This document shows positions 1-5,998 of a DNA stretch of 11,813 nt, piece after piece. Origin of the DNA: a bacterium (GTDB lineage Bacteria; CAIJMQ01; JAADFP01); contig JALUVB010000097.1 of the NCBI GenBank assembly GCA_027021085.1, forward strand, positions 1 to 11,813. Reading direction: 5' to 3'. The translations under genes were made by a program, and so were the position numbers. A model generated the notes under the pieces. The model was not told the origin of the DNA. It made no database searches and saw nothing but the letters and a program-made list of their open reading frames with translations. Within the stretch, counting starts at the first letter, position 1; every line of letters begins with the position of its first letter.

Positions 1-1300
1 GCCTGTAACCTGCCGGGTAAAATGATATAGTACTTCCCGGAGAAGCATTTGCGTTTATCCAGGCAAATACCCTGCGGTTAATAGTATCTCCCCAATAAGT
101 TAACTCCATCCCCTTTTTTTCAGCTCCCTTTAAACCTCCTATCAAACTGTTGTAGTAGGAAAGATAAAAGGGATGTATCAGTAACAGGGAAACAAGAGAA
201 GGTAAAAGCAGTGAATAGAGCACCAGATGGTGCGATTTCCGGTATCTCCCTTTCAGAAATAAAAAACCTTTCCCGGCAAAAAACATAAGGAAAGGGAAAA
301 CCGGAAGAAACAATCTTATCCCATCGTATTTGGGAGCCTGGGGTAAAGATACCATAAAGAAAAAAAACAAAGGCGGGAAAATAAATAATGCTTCATTCTG
401 CTTACTTTCACTTTTTTTAAATAAAAGAATAATTCCCAGAAGAGAAAGAAGGAGGAGGAAAAAAGGCAGTGTGAACATAGTCATAAACAACGGGTAATGC
501 CAGGGGACCCTCATCCCCTCTATATAAGCTTTTCCAAAGTAGTAAACAGGGATATGAAGACGTATTACCTGGTTAAGCACAAACTGCTTTATATGCAGAG
601 AAGTATTCACCCACATCCTGGGCCAGAGAATAAAAAACACCAATGGGGTAAGAATAAACGAGAAAGCAAAATTCCTCCAGGCCTCTTTTTTTCTAAAAAC
701 AAGCGCCCAGATGACAAGAGCAGGAAAGAGAAAGAAACCGGATGCTTTAACTGAAATAGCCAGCCCGGCAAATACCCCGAAAATTACTGACCACTTTACC
801 GAAGATAAGCCCCGGTAAAAAGCCCAGACAGAAAGAAAGAAGAAAAAAGTAAGCGGTATATCCAGAGTGGCCAGGTGCATATGCCCAAATACACGGGGAG
901 TCAAGAGAAGGGCAAAGGCAGAAAAGTAGCCGGCTTCTCTCCCGTAAAACTTACTGGTAATAAAATAAAGAAAAACAATAAGCAGCGAAGAAATTATCAC
1001 TACCGGCAGACGAATCGCAGTGAGAGGCGAAAGAAAAGAAGAGAATAAAAGTAAACCGCTCCCGGTTATGTACTTTCCCAGGGGAGGATGTGCCTCATTG
1101 GGGAAATATGTGCCTATGGTGGAAAGGTGGGGCGATTTAAACCATTCTCCGTAACTCAAGGGATAGAACAGGTAAAAGGGCTCATCCCAGGTAAGTCCTA
1201 TACCGGACAGAGTAGCAGAGAGAATGATAAAAGAAAGCAGTCCGATTATCACCGGCATCAGGTTTTCACATTTGACAGAGACTCGGTCCAAATAGCGCAT
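1..1300 (-). CDS. GT39/PMT-like polytopic membrane glycosyltransferase, 3' end cut by window edge
   Basis: Reverse translation gives one uninterrupted frame of 433 residues running off the left edge, so the C-terminus is missing. The start is an ATG with GGAGG five bases upstream (1306-1310). The protein is a run of hydrophobic helices. The first external loop has an acidic pair, TWDEP (D39, E40), followed by HPPLGK (71-76), the pattern of dolichyl-phosphate-mannose or polyprenyl-phosphate-sugar dependent GT-C transferases (GT39/ArnT/PMT). D147 in a 'LATLDIP' stretch fits the second conserved acidic site. YDGIRLFLP (325-333), YYNSLIGG (382-389) and ELTYWG (399-404) match a PMT subgroup. By family such enzymes move a sugar from a lipid carrier to a protein or glycan on the outer face of the inner membrane; the acceptor cannot be told. 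It starts 35 bases after the radical SAM stop and is probably the last or a late gene of that operon. Confidence 0.85.
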   Translation of the reverse strand, partial: MRYLDRVSVKCENLMPVIIGLLSFIILSATLSGIGLTWDEPFYLFYPLSYGEWFKSPHLSTIGTYFPNEAHPPLGKYITGSGLLLFSSFLSPLTAIRLPVVIISSLLIVFLYFITSKFYGREAGYFSAFALLLTPRVFGHMHLATLDIPLTFFFFLSVWAFYRGLSSVKWSVIFGVFAGLAISVKASGFFLFPALVIWALVFRKKEAWRNFAFSFILTPLVFFILWPRMWVNTSLHIKQFVLNQVIRLHIPVYYFGKAYIEGMRVPWHYPLFMTMFTLPFFLLLLSLLGIILLFKKSESKQNEALFIFPPLFFFFMVSLPQAPKYDGIRLFLPVFPFLMFFAGKGFLFLKGRYRKSHHLVLYSLLLPSLVSLLLIHPFYLSYYNSLIGGLKGAEKKGMELTYWGDTINRRVFAWINANASPGSTISFYPAGYR

Positions 1301-1335
1301 TCTCGCCTCCAATATATCCCGGGGAAACTCTAATG

Positions 1336-2478
1336 TCAAATGTTAAGACCCTGTCCCAGCATTTTTGACCATCTGCAGTAATCAGAAAACCTCCAATCTT
1401 TTCTGCTCCCGGGCTTACCCATAGCCAGTTCTTCCACTCCGCAGAGAGCTTTTTCGCAATTCAAACAATTTCCCTTACAGGAATAAGCCGGGGAAAACTT
1501 AAAATTCCTGCGCACATAAACAGGTACATCCATACCATCGCAATTAGAAGAAGTCATAAACTCCCGGTTCAATCCTCTCAATCTCTCCCCTACCCAGGCA
1601 AATTCCATACACAAGGCAAAGGTGACCCCCCGGGAAGAAACTATTTCTCTAAGGGCAGAGAATATTTCTCTTCGGTAACTTATATCAGCATGCAGATAAG
1701 GACCTATTCTTTCTTTATAAAGAGCCATGAGCTTTAGCAGGATCTCCCCTCCAAAGTTGACTTTTATCTTTTCCCATACATAATGCTTAATACGCACAGG
1801 AATATCCAGAACACTTGCTACAATATGATTTGCTCCCATCTCCACCACCCTATCAACTAATTCTTCAATACCTTTTAAGTTATCATTTATATAAGGAATT
1901 ACGGGGTCGATACGGGCCACGGAAAATACTCCGGACTTCCTTAAACGGGCAAAATTTCCCAGGAGCTCCCGGGTAGGAGCACCAGAGGGAGAGAGTATCT
2001 TTCGTAAATTTTCCTTGAGGGTAAGAATGGAGACCTGGGCAAAAGAATGAGGTTGCAAAGAAAGATACTTTATTACTTTTTCCGGGATAACACATTTAGT
2101 GGTTACATTAATCGGGATATTCCTTTCCACAAACACCTCTACGATTTTTCCTGAATAGCCGTATCTTTCCTCAATTTTCTGGAAAGGGTCACTCACCGGG
2201 GAAAGATACCCACAGGAAGCTACCCTCAGCATGTCCAGTTGCCGGGCTACCTGGGAAGGGAAATCTCTGCTTACAGTAACCACCCCTTGCTTATGCCACC
2301 TCTGGAAATTACCCGGGAATGACCTCGCATAACAGAAGAAACAGCCTACTGAACAGCCATTATACGGATTGATAAGCAGCCTCTCCCCCGTGCATTCTCT
2401 CCTCCCGGGCCACCACCCATGCAGTTTCTTGGAAGAAGAAGTTAGAAGATGGGGATAAGGAGAAGGAATTATCTCCAT
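1336..2478 (-). CDS. SPL-family radical SAM protein (COG1533-like) with C-terminal Cys cluster
   Basis: 380 residues. The radical SAM motif CxxxCxxC is at C42, C46, C49 inside NPYNGCSVGCFFCYA and would bind the [4Fe-4S] cluster that cleaves S-adenosylmethionine. SDPFQKIE (96-103) and ARIDPVIPYI (188-197) are typical of the spore photoproduct lyase-like, 'DNA repair photolyase' group. The substrate is unknown. An N-terminal 'KLHGWWPGRRECTGERLLINPYNG'-type lead-in, here residues 18-41, also occurs in this group. The last third has a second cysteine group, C334-x3-C338-x2-C341-x4-C346, with C313 and C368 nearby, which could hold an auxiliary Fe-S cluster or a zinc. It starts 25 bases after the HIT gene ends, with only a weak ribosome site (AGG about 15 bases upstream), so translation may depend on coupling. 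The name photolyase or spore lyase should not be taken as function. Confidence 0.87.
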   Translation of the reverse strand: MEIIPSPYPHLLTSSSKKLHGWWPGRRECTGERLLINPYNGCSVGCFFCYARSFPGNFQRWHKQGVVTVSRDFPSQVARQLDMLRVASCGYLSPVSDPFQKIEERYGYSGKIVEVFVERNIPINVTTKCVIPEKVIKYLSLQPHSFAQVSILTLKENLRKILSPSGAPTRELLGNFARLRKSGVFSVARIDPVIPYINDNLKGIEELVDRVVEMGANHIVASVLDIPVRIKHYVWEKIKVNFGGEILLKLMALYKERIGPYLHADISYRREIFSALREIVSSRGVTFALCMEFAWVGERLRGLNREFMTSSNCDGMDVPVYVRRNFKFSPAYSCKGNCLNCEKALCGVEELAMGKPGSRKDWRFSDYCRWSKMLGQGLNI

Positions 2479-2503
2479 ATAACCATTGATTTCAACCTGT
2501 TCC

Positions 2504-3004
2504 TTATTTTCCCGGATTCTTTCGTAAAGTCTCCAGGTATTTTCTTATTTTTAGGTAAGATTCCTTAATATCTTCGGGAATCACTTTGGTCTCTGAAAAC
2601 ACGGGCAGGAAATTAGTATCTCCTTCCCAGCGGGGAAGCACATGTATGTGTAAATGGTCCACCAACCCTGCTCCCGCGGCCCTTCCCAGGTTCATTCCCA
2701 GGTTAAAAGCATGCGGGTGGTAAACTCCTTTCAACAATTTTATGCTTAACTGGGACAGCTGCATCATCTCCTGCAGCTCTTCTTCCTTGATTTTTAACAA
2801 ATCACCTTCGTGCCTTAAAGGAGCCACCATAAGATGCCCGGAATTGTAAGGGAAGATGTTCATAATGATAAAAGAATACTCCCCTCTGTAGAGGATAAAA
2901 TTCTCTACCCCGTCATTTTCCTGCAATGCCTGGCACAAAAAACACCCTTCCCCCTCCGAACCGGACAGATACTTGCTTCTCCAGGGCGCCCAAAGCAACT
3001 TCAT
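2504..3004 (-). CDS. HIT-family nucleotide hydrolase/phosphorylase (AP4A-type, zinc-binding)
   Basis: 166 residues from the chosen ATG at 3004. The frame stays open upstream to 3067, but MKLLWAPWRSKYL is the usual beginning of this family, and the 21 extra residues read through repeat DNA. The histidine triad is HLHIHVLP with H117, H119, H121; the central or last His is the nucleophile that attacks the alpha-phosphate of dinucleoside polyphosphates or nucleoside phosphoramidates. C21 and C24 (CFLC), with His in YNSGHLMVAP and HPHAFNLG, fit the zinc-carrying AP4A phosphorylase/hydrolase branch. The enzyme would be cytoplasmic and clean up Ap4A-like nucleotides. No good Shine-Dalgarno site is visible before the ATG. 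It is the first gene of the minus-strand set with the radical SAM and glycosyltransferase genes. The exact substrate is inferred from family only. Confidence 0.92.
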   Translation of the reverse strand: MKLLWAPWRSKYLSGSEGEGCFLCQALQENDGVENFILYRGEYSFIIMNIFPYNSGHLMVAPLRHEGDLLKIKEEELQEMMQLSQLSIKLLKGVYHPHAFNLGMNLGRAAGAGLVDHLHIHVLPRWEGDTNFLPVFSETKVIPEDIKESYLKIRKYLETLRKNPGK

Positions 3005-3032
3005 ATTACTTATTAAACTACAACTGCCATAT

Positions 3033-3062
3033 ATTATCAATAGTACATATTTTAGACTACAA
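3033..3062 (-). promoter_or_regulatory. possible sigma-70-like promoter for the HIT operon
   Basis: Read on the minus strand, TTGTAG (3057-3062) and GATAAT (3033-3038) are separated by 18 bases, which would give a leader of about 20 bases before the HIT ATG. The -10 matches five of six consensus bases, the -35 only its TTG core. The -35 box lies in the outermost copy of the heptamer array. AT-rich DNA yields such matches by chance, so this is weak. Confidence 0.25.
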
Positions 3063-3110
3063 ACCATAATAGACTATAGACCTTAGACCATAGACTTTAG
3101 ACTATAGACT
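3053..3110 (+). repeat. TAGACYN heptamer tandem array
   Basis: Six consecutive copies of TAGACYN (N is mostly A or T, Y is C or T; the last copy is followed by G) run in exact 7-base steps from 3070 to 3110. A seventh copy lies at 3053-3059 after a 10-base break. The unit TAGAC is invariant and the last two positions vary. The array sits directly upstream of the HIT gene. The same unit in the opposite orientation occurs at 5811-5838 and 5941-5998. Confidence 0.9.
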
Positions 3111-3117
3111 GGGAGAT

Positions 3118-3159
3118 AGTAAGCAGTAAATAGTGAACAGTAAATAGTAAGCAGTTAAT
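3118..3159 (+). repeat. AGTRANY-type heptamer array (three 14-bp units)
   Basis: Three 14-base units, each made of two related heptamers (AGTAAGC or AGTGAAC followed by AGTAAAT or AGTTAAT), run head to tail without a break. The period is again 7, but the motif differs from the TAGAC array that ends eight bases earlier. A shorter relative (AATAAAC then AGTGAAT on the minus strand) is visible at about 5918-5931. No coding potential is apparent. Confidence 0.85.
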
Positions 3160-3170
3160 GATAACTCGGT

Positions 3171-3204
3171 ATCCTGGTTCCCTGGTAATCCTGGTTTCCT
3201 GGTA
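3171..3204 (+). repeat. two 17-bp tandem CCTGGT-rich units
   Basis: Two copies of ATCCTGGTTYCCTGGTA follow each other with a single C/T difference. Each contains the core CCTGGT twice. The related array at 5881-5912 carries the same core in the opposite orientation as 8-base units. Confidence 0.85.
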
Positions 3205-3247
3205 AAAAGGATAGATTTCGCAAGAATGACAAGAAACCAGTCCGCAT

Positions 3248-3273
3248 GTCATGCCTGCGGAAGCAGGCATCCA
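3248..3273 (+). repeat. REP-like palindromic repeat, copy 1
   Basis: ATGCCTGC (3251-3258) and GCAGGCAT (3263-3270) form a perfect 8-bp stem around the tetraloop GGAA, flanked by GTC and CCAG. A related hairpin with GTC and CCA flanks lies in reverse orientation at 5843-5868. Palindromes of this type (GTCATnCCnGC...GCnGGnATCCAG) are widespread in intergenic DNA of many bacteria and give rise to spurious 'WMPASAGMT'-type reading frames. The remaining DNA to 3366 shows no gene or repeat I can support. Confidence 0.85.
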
Positions 3274-3366
3274 GTAGCGGGTAGCGAGGGAAAGCAGGCA
3301 GAAAGGCTGTTCTATCTTAGTTCTCTCTCCTTTTCGAGAAGGTTTTTCATGAGGCAACTTATGTAG

Positions 3367-3394
3367 TTGAAAATAACCCTGGATTTGGTAGAAT
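3367..3394 (+). promoter_or_regulatory. promoter of tRNA-Arg
   Basis: TTGAAA (3367-3372) and TAGAAT (3389-3394) are separated by 16 bases, close to the sigma-70 consensus. The -10 box ends only seven bases before the first base of the mature tRNA, so transcription would start at or next to the mature 5' end. Confidence 0.6.
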
Positions 3395-3401
3395 CTTCTA
3401 T

Positions 3402-3475
3402 GTCCCCATAGCTCAACTGGATAGAGCGGTGGACTTCGGATCCACAGGCTGCAGGTTCGAGTCCTGCTGGGGACG
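3402..3475 (+). tRNA. tRNA-Arg (anticodon TCG)
   Basis: A full cloverleaf is present. The acceptor GTCCCCA (3402-3408) pairs with TGGGGAC (3468-3474). The D stem is GCTC/GAGC (3411-3414, 3424-3427). The anticodon stem GTGGA/TCCAC encloses loop CTTCGGA, with anticodon TCG at 3436-3438. The T stem GCAGG/CCTGC encloses TTCGAGT. The discriminator is G3475 and the next bases are CAG, so CCA is not encoded and must be added by the CCA-adding enzyme. It would read CGA and other CGN codons. The tRNA-His gene follows after 65 bases and may be co-transcribed. Confidence 0.97.
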
Positions 3476-3540
3476 CAGAATACCGAAGGCTTATATAACT
3501 TCACTCCAAATTACCTTTTTTCTGGTAAAATATACCGAAT

Positions 3541-3619
3541 GGTGAGCGTAGCTCAATCCGGTTAGAGCACTGGACTGTGGATCCAGGGGTTGGGGGTTCA
3601 ATTCCCCTCGCTCACCCCA
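3541..3619 (+). tRNA. tRNA-His (anticodon GTG), CCA encoded
   Basis: The acceptor GTGAGCG (3542-3548) pairs with CGCTCAC (3609-3615). The histidine-specific extra G(-1) is genome-encoded at 3541 and pairs with discriminator C3616. The D stem is GCTC/GAGC, the anticodon stem CTGGA/TCCAG encloses CTGTGGA (anticodon GTG, 3577-3579), and the T stem is GGGGG/CCCCT with one G-U pair. CCA at 3617-3619 is encoded, unlike in the tRNA-Arg upstream. TAAAAT at 3526-3531 could be a -10 box for a promoter of its own, but no clear -35 is seen. Confidence 0.97.
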
Positions 3620-3688
3620 AGATTTAAGAGAAGGTGCATAAGCAGGATGCACAGGATTTACAAAATAGAAGGCGGAAATTAGTGTTTT

Positions 3689-3728
3689 GCCCTGCAGGAG
3701 AAGCGTCACAGATTTCAGGCTGCGGGGC
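3689..3728 (+). other. possible hairpin between tRNA-His and lepA
   Basis: GCCCTGCAG (3689-3697) can pair with CTGCGGGGC (3720-3728) as a 9-bp stem with one T-G wobble and a 22-base loop. It is followed by TTCTTTC rather than a clean T run, so it is a poor intrinsic terminator. It could end the tRNA transcript or form a lepA leader structure. The rest of 3620-3804 shows nothing else I can support. Confidence 0.3.
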
Positions 3729-3821
3729 TTCTTTCACACATAGATGCAGCCGGGTTAAAATTGTCTCCAGCACCACATTGAAGAGCAGCATATTATAGGA
3801 ACTCAGGAGGTTAGTTTAAAT

Positions 3822-5591
3822 ATGCAGAAGCATATCAGGAATTTTTGTATCGTGGCCCATATTGATCACGGCAAATCCACCCTGGCTGACCAGCTTCTTC
3901 TGCTTACCAATACCATAGAAAAGCGAAAATTCCGTAAACAGTACCTGGATTCCATGGACCTGGAAAGAGAAAGGGGAATCACCATAAAAGCACATACTGT
4001 AACCATGAAGTACAGGAACTATATCTTTAATCTCATCGATACACCAGGCCACGTGGACTTCTCTTACGAAGTGTCCAGGGCCCTGGCAGCTTGTGAAGGC
4101 GCAGTACTGCTGGTGGATGCCGTGGAAGGAGTCCAGGCTCAGACACTGGCAAATTTCCATCTGGCAGTTCAACAGGATTTAAAAATAATCCCGGTAATAA
4201 ACAAGATAGACCTCCCCCATGCGGACCCGGAAAAGGTAGAAAAAGAAATTTCCGCCCTTCCCGGCCTGGAAGACGAGATAATCTACCGAATAAGCTCCCA
4301 GAGCGGAGAAGGCATAGAAGAACTCATCCAGGCAATTATAGAAAATATTTCTCCGCCGGGAGGGAGTGCAGATGCTCCCCTTAAAGCCCTTTCCTTTGAT
4401 TCTGTATACAACCCGTACAGGGGAGTAAGGCTTTTGATAAGAGTCTTTGAAGGGAAGATAACACCCGGTAAAGAAATAAAAAGCATGGCCACGGGAAGAA
4501 GCTACCAGGTAGAGGAAGTAGGGATACTTACTCCGGAAGCAACTCCTACAGAAGAATTAAAGGTGGGAGAAGTAGGATATATTTATGCCAATATAAAAAA
4601 TATTTCTGAAGTAAGGACGGGGGATACTTTAACTTATGTGGAGCCCAGTGCAGATACTCCCCTTCCCGGATATCGAAAAGCCAAGCCGCGGGTATTTATC
4701 ACCTTCTATCCCTCCACGGGCGAAGAGGTATCTACCCTGAGAAAAGCCCTGGAAAAACTTTCCCTGAACGACCCTTCCTTTACCTATCGCCAGGAGACCT
4801 CTTCTTTAGGCACAGGATTTCACTGCGGTTTCCTGGGTTCATTGCACGGAGAAATTATACGGGAAAGACTTGAGCGGGAATTTGATTTAGACCTGGTGGG
4901 AACAGCTCCCCGCGTCACTTACAAGGTCATAACCCACAAAGGTGAAATACTTGAATTAGAGGACCCTCGCGAACTACCTGACCCGGGAAGCATCAAAGAA
5001 TTTCAGGAGCCCTGGGTTAAAGCCATGGTAATTACTTCCATCAAGTACGTAGGGCCCATTCTGCAATTACTGGAATCACGGCGGGGCAAACAGGAAAAGA
5101 TGGAAGTGCTGGGGAAAGACAAGGTTGTCCTTACCTATCATTTACCTCTTTCCGAAATGCTTATGGACTTCTTTGACCGCTTAAAATCCGTTTCCTCGGG
5201 ATATGCCACGGTGGATTACGGAATTCCTTACTACCGTGCCTCCCGCCTGGTGAAAATGGATATTTACCTGAACCGGCAAAAAGTAGATGCGTTATCTCTG
5301 ATTGTCCACCAGGACGAAGCGTATAAAAAGGGCAAGGAAATTGTTAACCGGATTAAAGAGATATTACCCTCTCACCAATTCCCTATTAACGTGCGAGCAG
5401 CCATAGGAGGAAAAATCATTGCCCGTGCCGATATAAAAACTTTAAGAAAGGATGTAACTGCACCCCTTTACGGAGGAGATGTTACCAGGAAGAGGAAGCT
5501 GCTGGAAAAACAAAAGAAGGGAAAGAAACGGCTCAAAGAAATAGGCAAAATAAAAATCCCTCAGGAAGTCTTTCTCAATGTATTCAGATGA
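3822..5591 (+). CDS. lepA: Elongation factor 4 (LepA), ribosome-bound GTPase
   Basis: 589 residues, close to the usual 600. GTPase motifs: G1 AHIDHGKST (12-20), switch I LERERGITIK (47-56), G3 DTPGHVDF (73-80) with the catalytic His77, G4 NKID (127-130). The G5 region reads SSQSGEG instead of the common SAKTGEG. LepA-specific parts follow: LNDPSF (315-320), FHCGFLGS (333-340), then the LepA C-terminal domain with KDVTAPLYGGDVTRKRKLLEKQ near the end and the terminal IPQEVFL. EF4 acts on the ribosome, where it is linked to back-translocation and to initiation and subunit maturation. AGGAGG at 3805-3810 lies 11 bases before the ATG. Several normally constant sites differ (LGTGFHCG, SLHGEII, TAPLYGGD where LGFGFRCG, LLHMEII, AKCYGGD are common), so this is a divergent EF4, but the frame is intact and it should be functional. 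It stands alone after two tRNAs. Confidence 0.96.
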   Translation: MQKHIRNFCIVAHIDHGKSTLADQLLLLTNTIEKRKFRKQYLDSMDLERERGITIKAHTVTMKYRNYIFNLIDTPGHVDFSYEVSRALAACEGAVLLVDAVEGVQAQTLANFHLAVQQDLKIIPVINKIDLPHADPEKVEKEISALPGLEDEIIYRISSQSGEGIEELIQAIIENISPPGGSADAPLKALSFDSVYNPYRGVRLLIRVFEGKITPGKEIKSMATGRSYQVEEVGILTPEATPTEELKVGEVGYIYANIKNISEVRTGDTLTYVEPSADTPLPGYRKAKPRVFITFYPSTGEEVSTLRKALEKLSLNDPSFTYRQETSSLGTGFHCGFLGSLHGEIIRERLEREFDLDLVGTAPRVTYKVITHKGEILELEDPRELPDPGSIKEFQEPWVKAMVITSIKYVGPILQLLESRRGKQEKMEVLGKDKVVLTYHLPLSEMLMDFFDRLKSVSSGYATVDYGIPYYRASRLVKMDIYLNRQKVDALSLIVHQDEAYKKGKEIVNRIKEILPSHQFPINVRAAIGGKIIARADIKTLRKDVTAPLYGGDVTRKRKLLEKQKKGKKRLKEIGKIKIPQEVFLNVFR

Positions 5592-5631
5592 TTTATGTTC
5601 TCGCTATAAGTCAGAGGAATTGTAATCCCCG

Positions 5632-5785
5632 CCTATTTCTCCGCTTGTATCTTGTAAAAGTTGTGAGTTGTTAGTTGTTAGTTCCACCTATGCCCCCGCC
5701 TGTATCTTGGGAGAGTTGTGAGTTGTTCCCGATGTCCATCGGTCCCGGCGCCTGTCGGGGCACCTATTCCCCCGCCTGTGTTCTG
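5632..5785 (+). repeat. three-copy direct repeat downstream of lepA, with GTTGTKA heptamers
   Basis: A segment beginning CCTATnnCnCCGCYTGTATCTTG occurs at 5632-5672 and 5687-5727 (55-base offset; the last 32 bases of each differ at four positions), and a truncated third copy starts at 5763. The first copy runs into GTTGTGA, GTTGTTA, GTTGTTA in exact 7-base steps (5660-5680); the second has two such heptamers (5715-5728). It begins about 40 bases after the lepA stop. No terminator hairpin for lepA is evident. Confidence 0.75.
5729..5760 (+). repeat. GC-rich double palindrome inserted in the direct repeat
   Basis: CCGAT/ATCGG (5729-5733, 5738-5742) with loop GTCC is followed directly by CCCG/CGGG (5744-5747, 5756-5759), whose loop contains the self-complementary GGCGCC. 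This GC-rich block separates copies 2 and 3 of the surrounding repeat and has no equivalent between copies 1 and 2, so it looks like a separate small palindromic insertion. It lacks a T run, so it is not a typical intrinsic terminator. Confidence 0.55.
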
Positions 5786-5810
5786 CATTCTATATCCCCT
5801 TTCCTCATCT

Positions 5811-5838
5811 AAAGTCTCAAGTCTATAGTCTAAAGTCT
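5811..5838 (-). repeat. heptamer array, minus-strand TAGACTN-like units
   Basis: Four units of NNAGTCT (AAAGTCT, CAAGTCT, ATAGTCT, AAAGTCT) run in exact 7-base steps. Read on the minus strand they match the array at 3053-3110, in opposite orientation. The palindrome copy follows within a few bases. Confidence 0.85.
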
Positions 5839-5842
5839 TGCG

Positions 5843-5868
5843 TGGATGCCTGCTTTCACAGGTATGAC
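5843..5868 (-). repeat. REP-like palindromic repeat, copy 2 (inverted relative to copy 1)
   Basis: ATGCCTGC (5846-5853) can pair with ACAGGTAT (5858-5865) around TTTC, with wobble pairs. Flanks GTC and CCA match copy 1 at 3248-3273 when read on the minus strand. The stem has decayed relative to the perfect copy 1. Confidence 0.75.
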
Positions 5869-5880
5869 AGGCAGGCAAAA

Positions 5881-5912
5881 AACCAGGATACTAAGATACC
5901 GGGATACCAGGA
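5881..5912 (-). repeat. 8-bp tandem array with CCTGGT core
   Basis: On the minus strand there are four 8-base units, TCCTGGTA, TCCCGGTA, TCTTAGTA and TCCTGGTT. The core matches the 17-bp array at 3171-3204 in opposite orientation. Between this array and the next, 5918-5931 on the minus strand reads AATAAAC then AGTGAAT, similar to the heptamers at 3118-3159. Confidence 0.8.
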
Positions 5913-5940
5913 AACCAATTCACTGTTTATTATCCTTCCT

Positions 5941-5998
5941 GTCTAACGTCTACAGTCTATGGTCTAAGGTCTAAAATGTTCCCGGTCTACAGTCTAAA
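5941..5998 (-). repeat. heptamer array GTCTANN overlapping the 3' end of the small CxxC protein gene
   Basis: Five GTCTANN units in exact 7-base steps (5941-5975), a nine-base break, then two more (5985-5998). On the minus strand these are the TAGAC units of 3053-3110. The last unit supplies the TAG stop codon (5994-5996) of the gene that ends here, so array and gene abut and share bases. Confidence 0.88.

Noticed and set aside
497-1333. Plus-strand frames at 497-754 and 1088-1333
   Set aside because: Both lie antisense to the continuous glycosyltransferase frame on the minus strand, which has recognisable motifs throughout.
1336-2478. Spore photoproduct lyase (splB) as a firm name
   Set aside because: Only the general SPL-family motifs are seen; no sporulation context and a different C-terminal cysteine cluster, so a specific function is not supported.
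3005-3067. N-terminal extension of the HIT protein to 187 residues
   Set aside because: The added residues read through AT-rich and heptamer repeat DNA, and the family normally begins at the MKLLWAPWR segment.
3053-3210. CRISPR array
   Set aside because: The units are 7, 14 and 17 bases with no unique spacers of 30-40 bases and no cas genes nearby; these are simple tandem repeats.
3329-3347. Intrinsic terminator CCTTT-TCGA-GAAGG followed by TTTTT
   Set aside because: The stem is only five pairs with one G-T, and no plus-strand gene lies upstream that would end there.
3097-3504. Open reading frame of 135 codons on the minus strand
   Set aside because: It runs antisense through tRNA-Arg and through the repeat arrays and palindrome ('WMPASAGM' is a known product of such palindromes). 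It is not a gene.
3491-3709. Open reading frame of 72 codons on the minus strand
   Set aside because: It is antisense to tRNA-His; the ELNPQPLDPQSS-type peptide is the common artefact of translating a tRNA backwards.
5678-5878. 66-codon minus-strand frame
   Set aside because: It is made wholly of repeat DNA (palindrome, heptamers, direct repeats), with no ribosome site or plausible protein.
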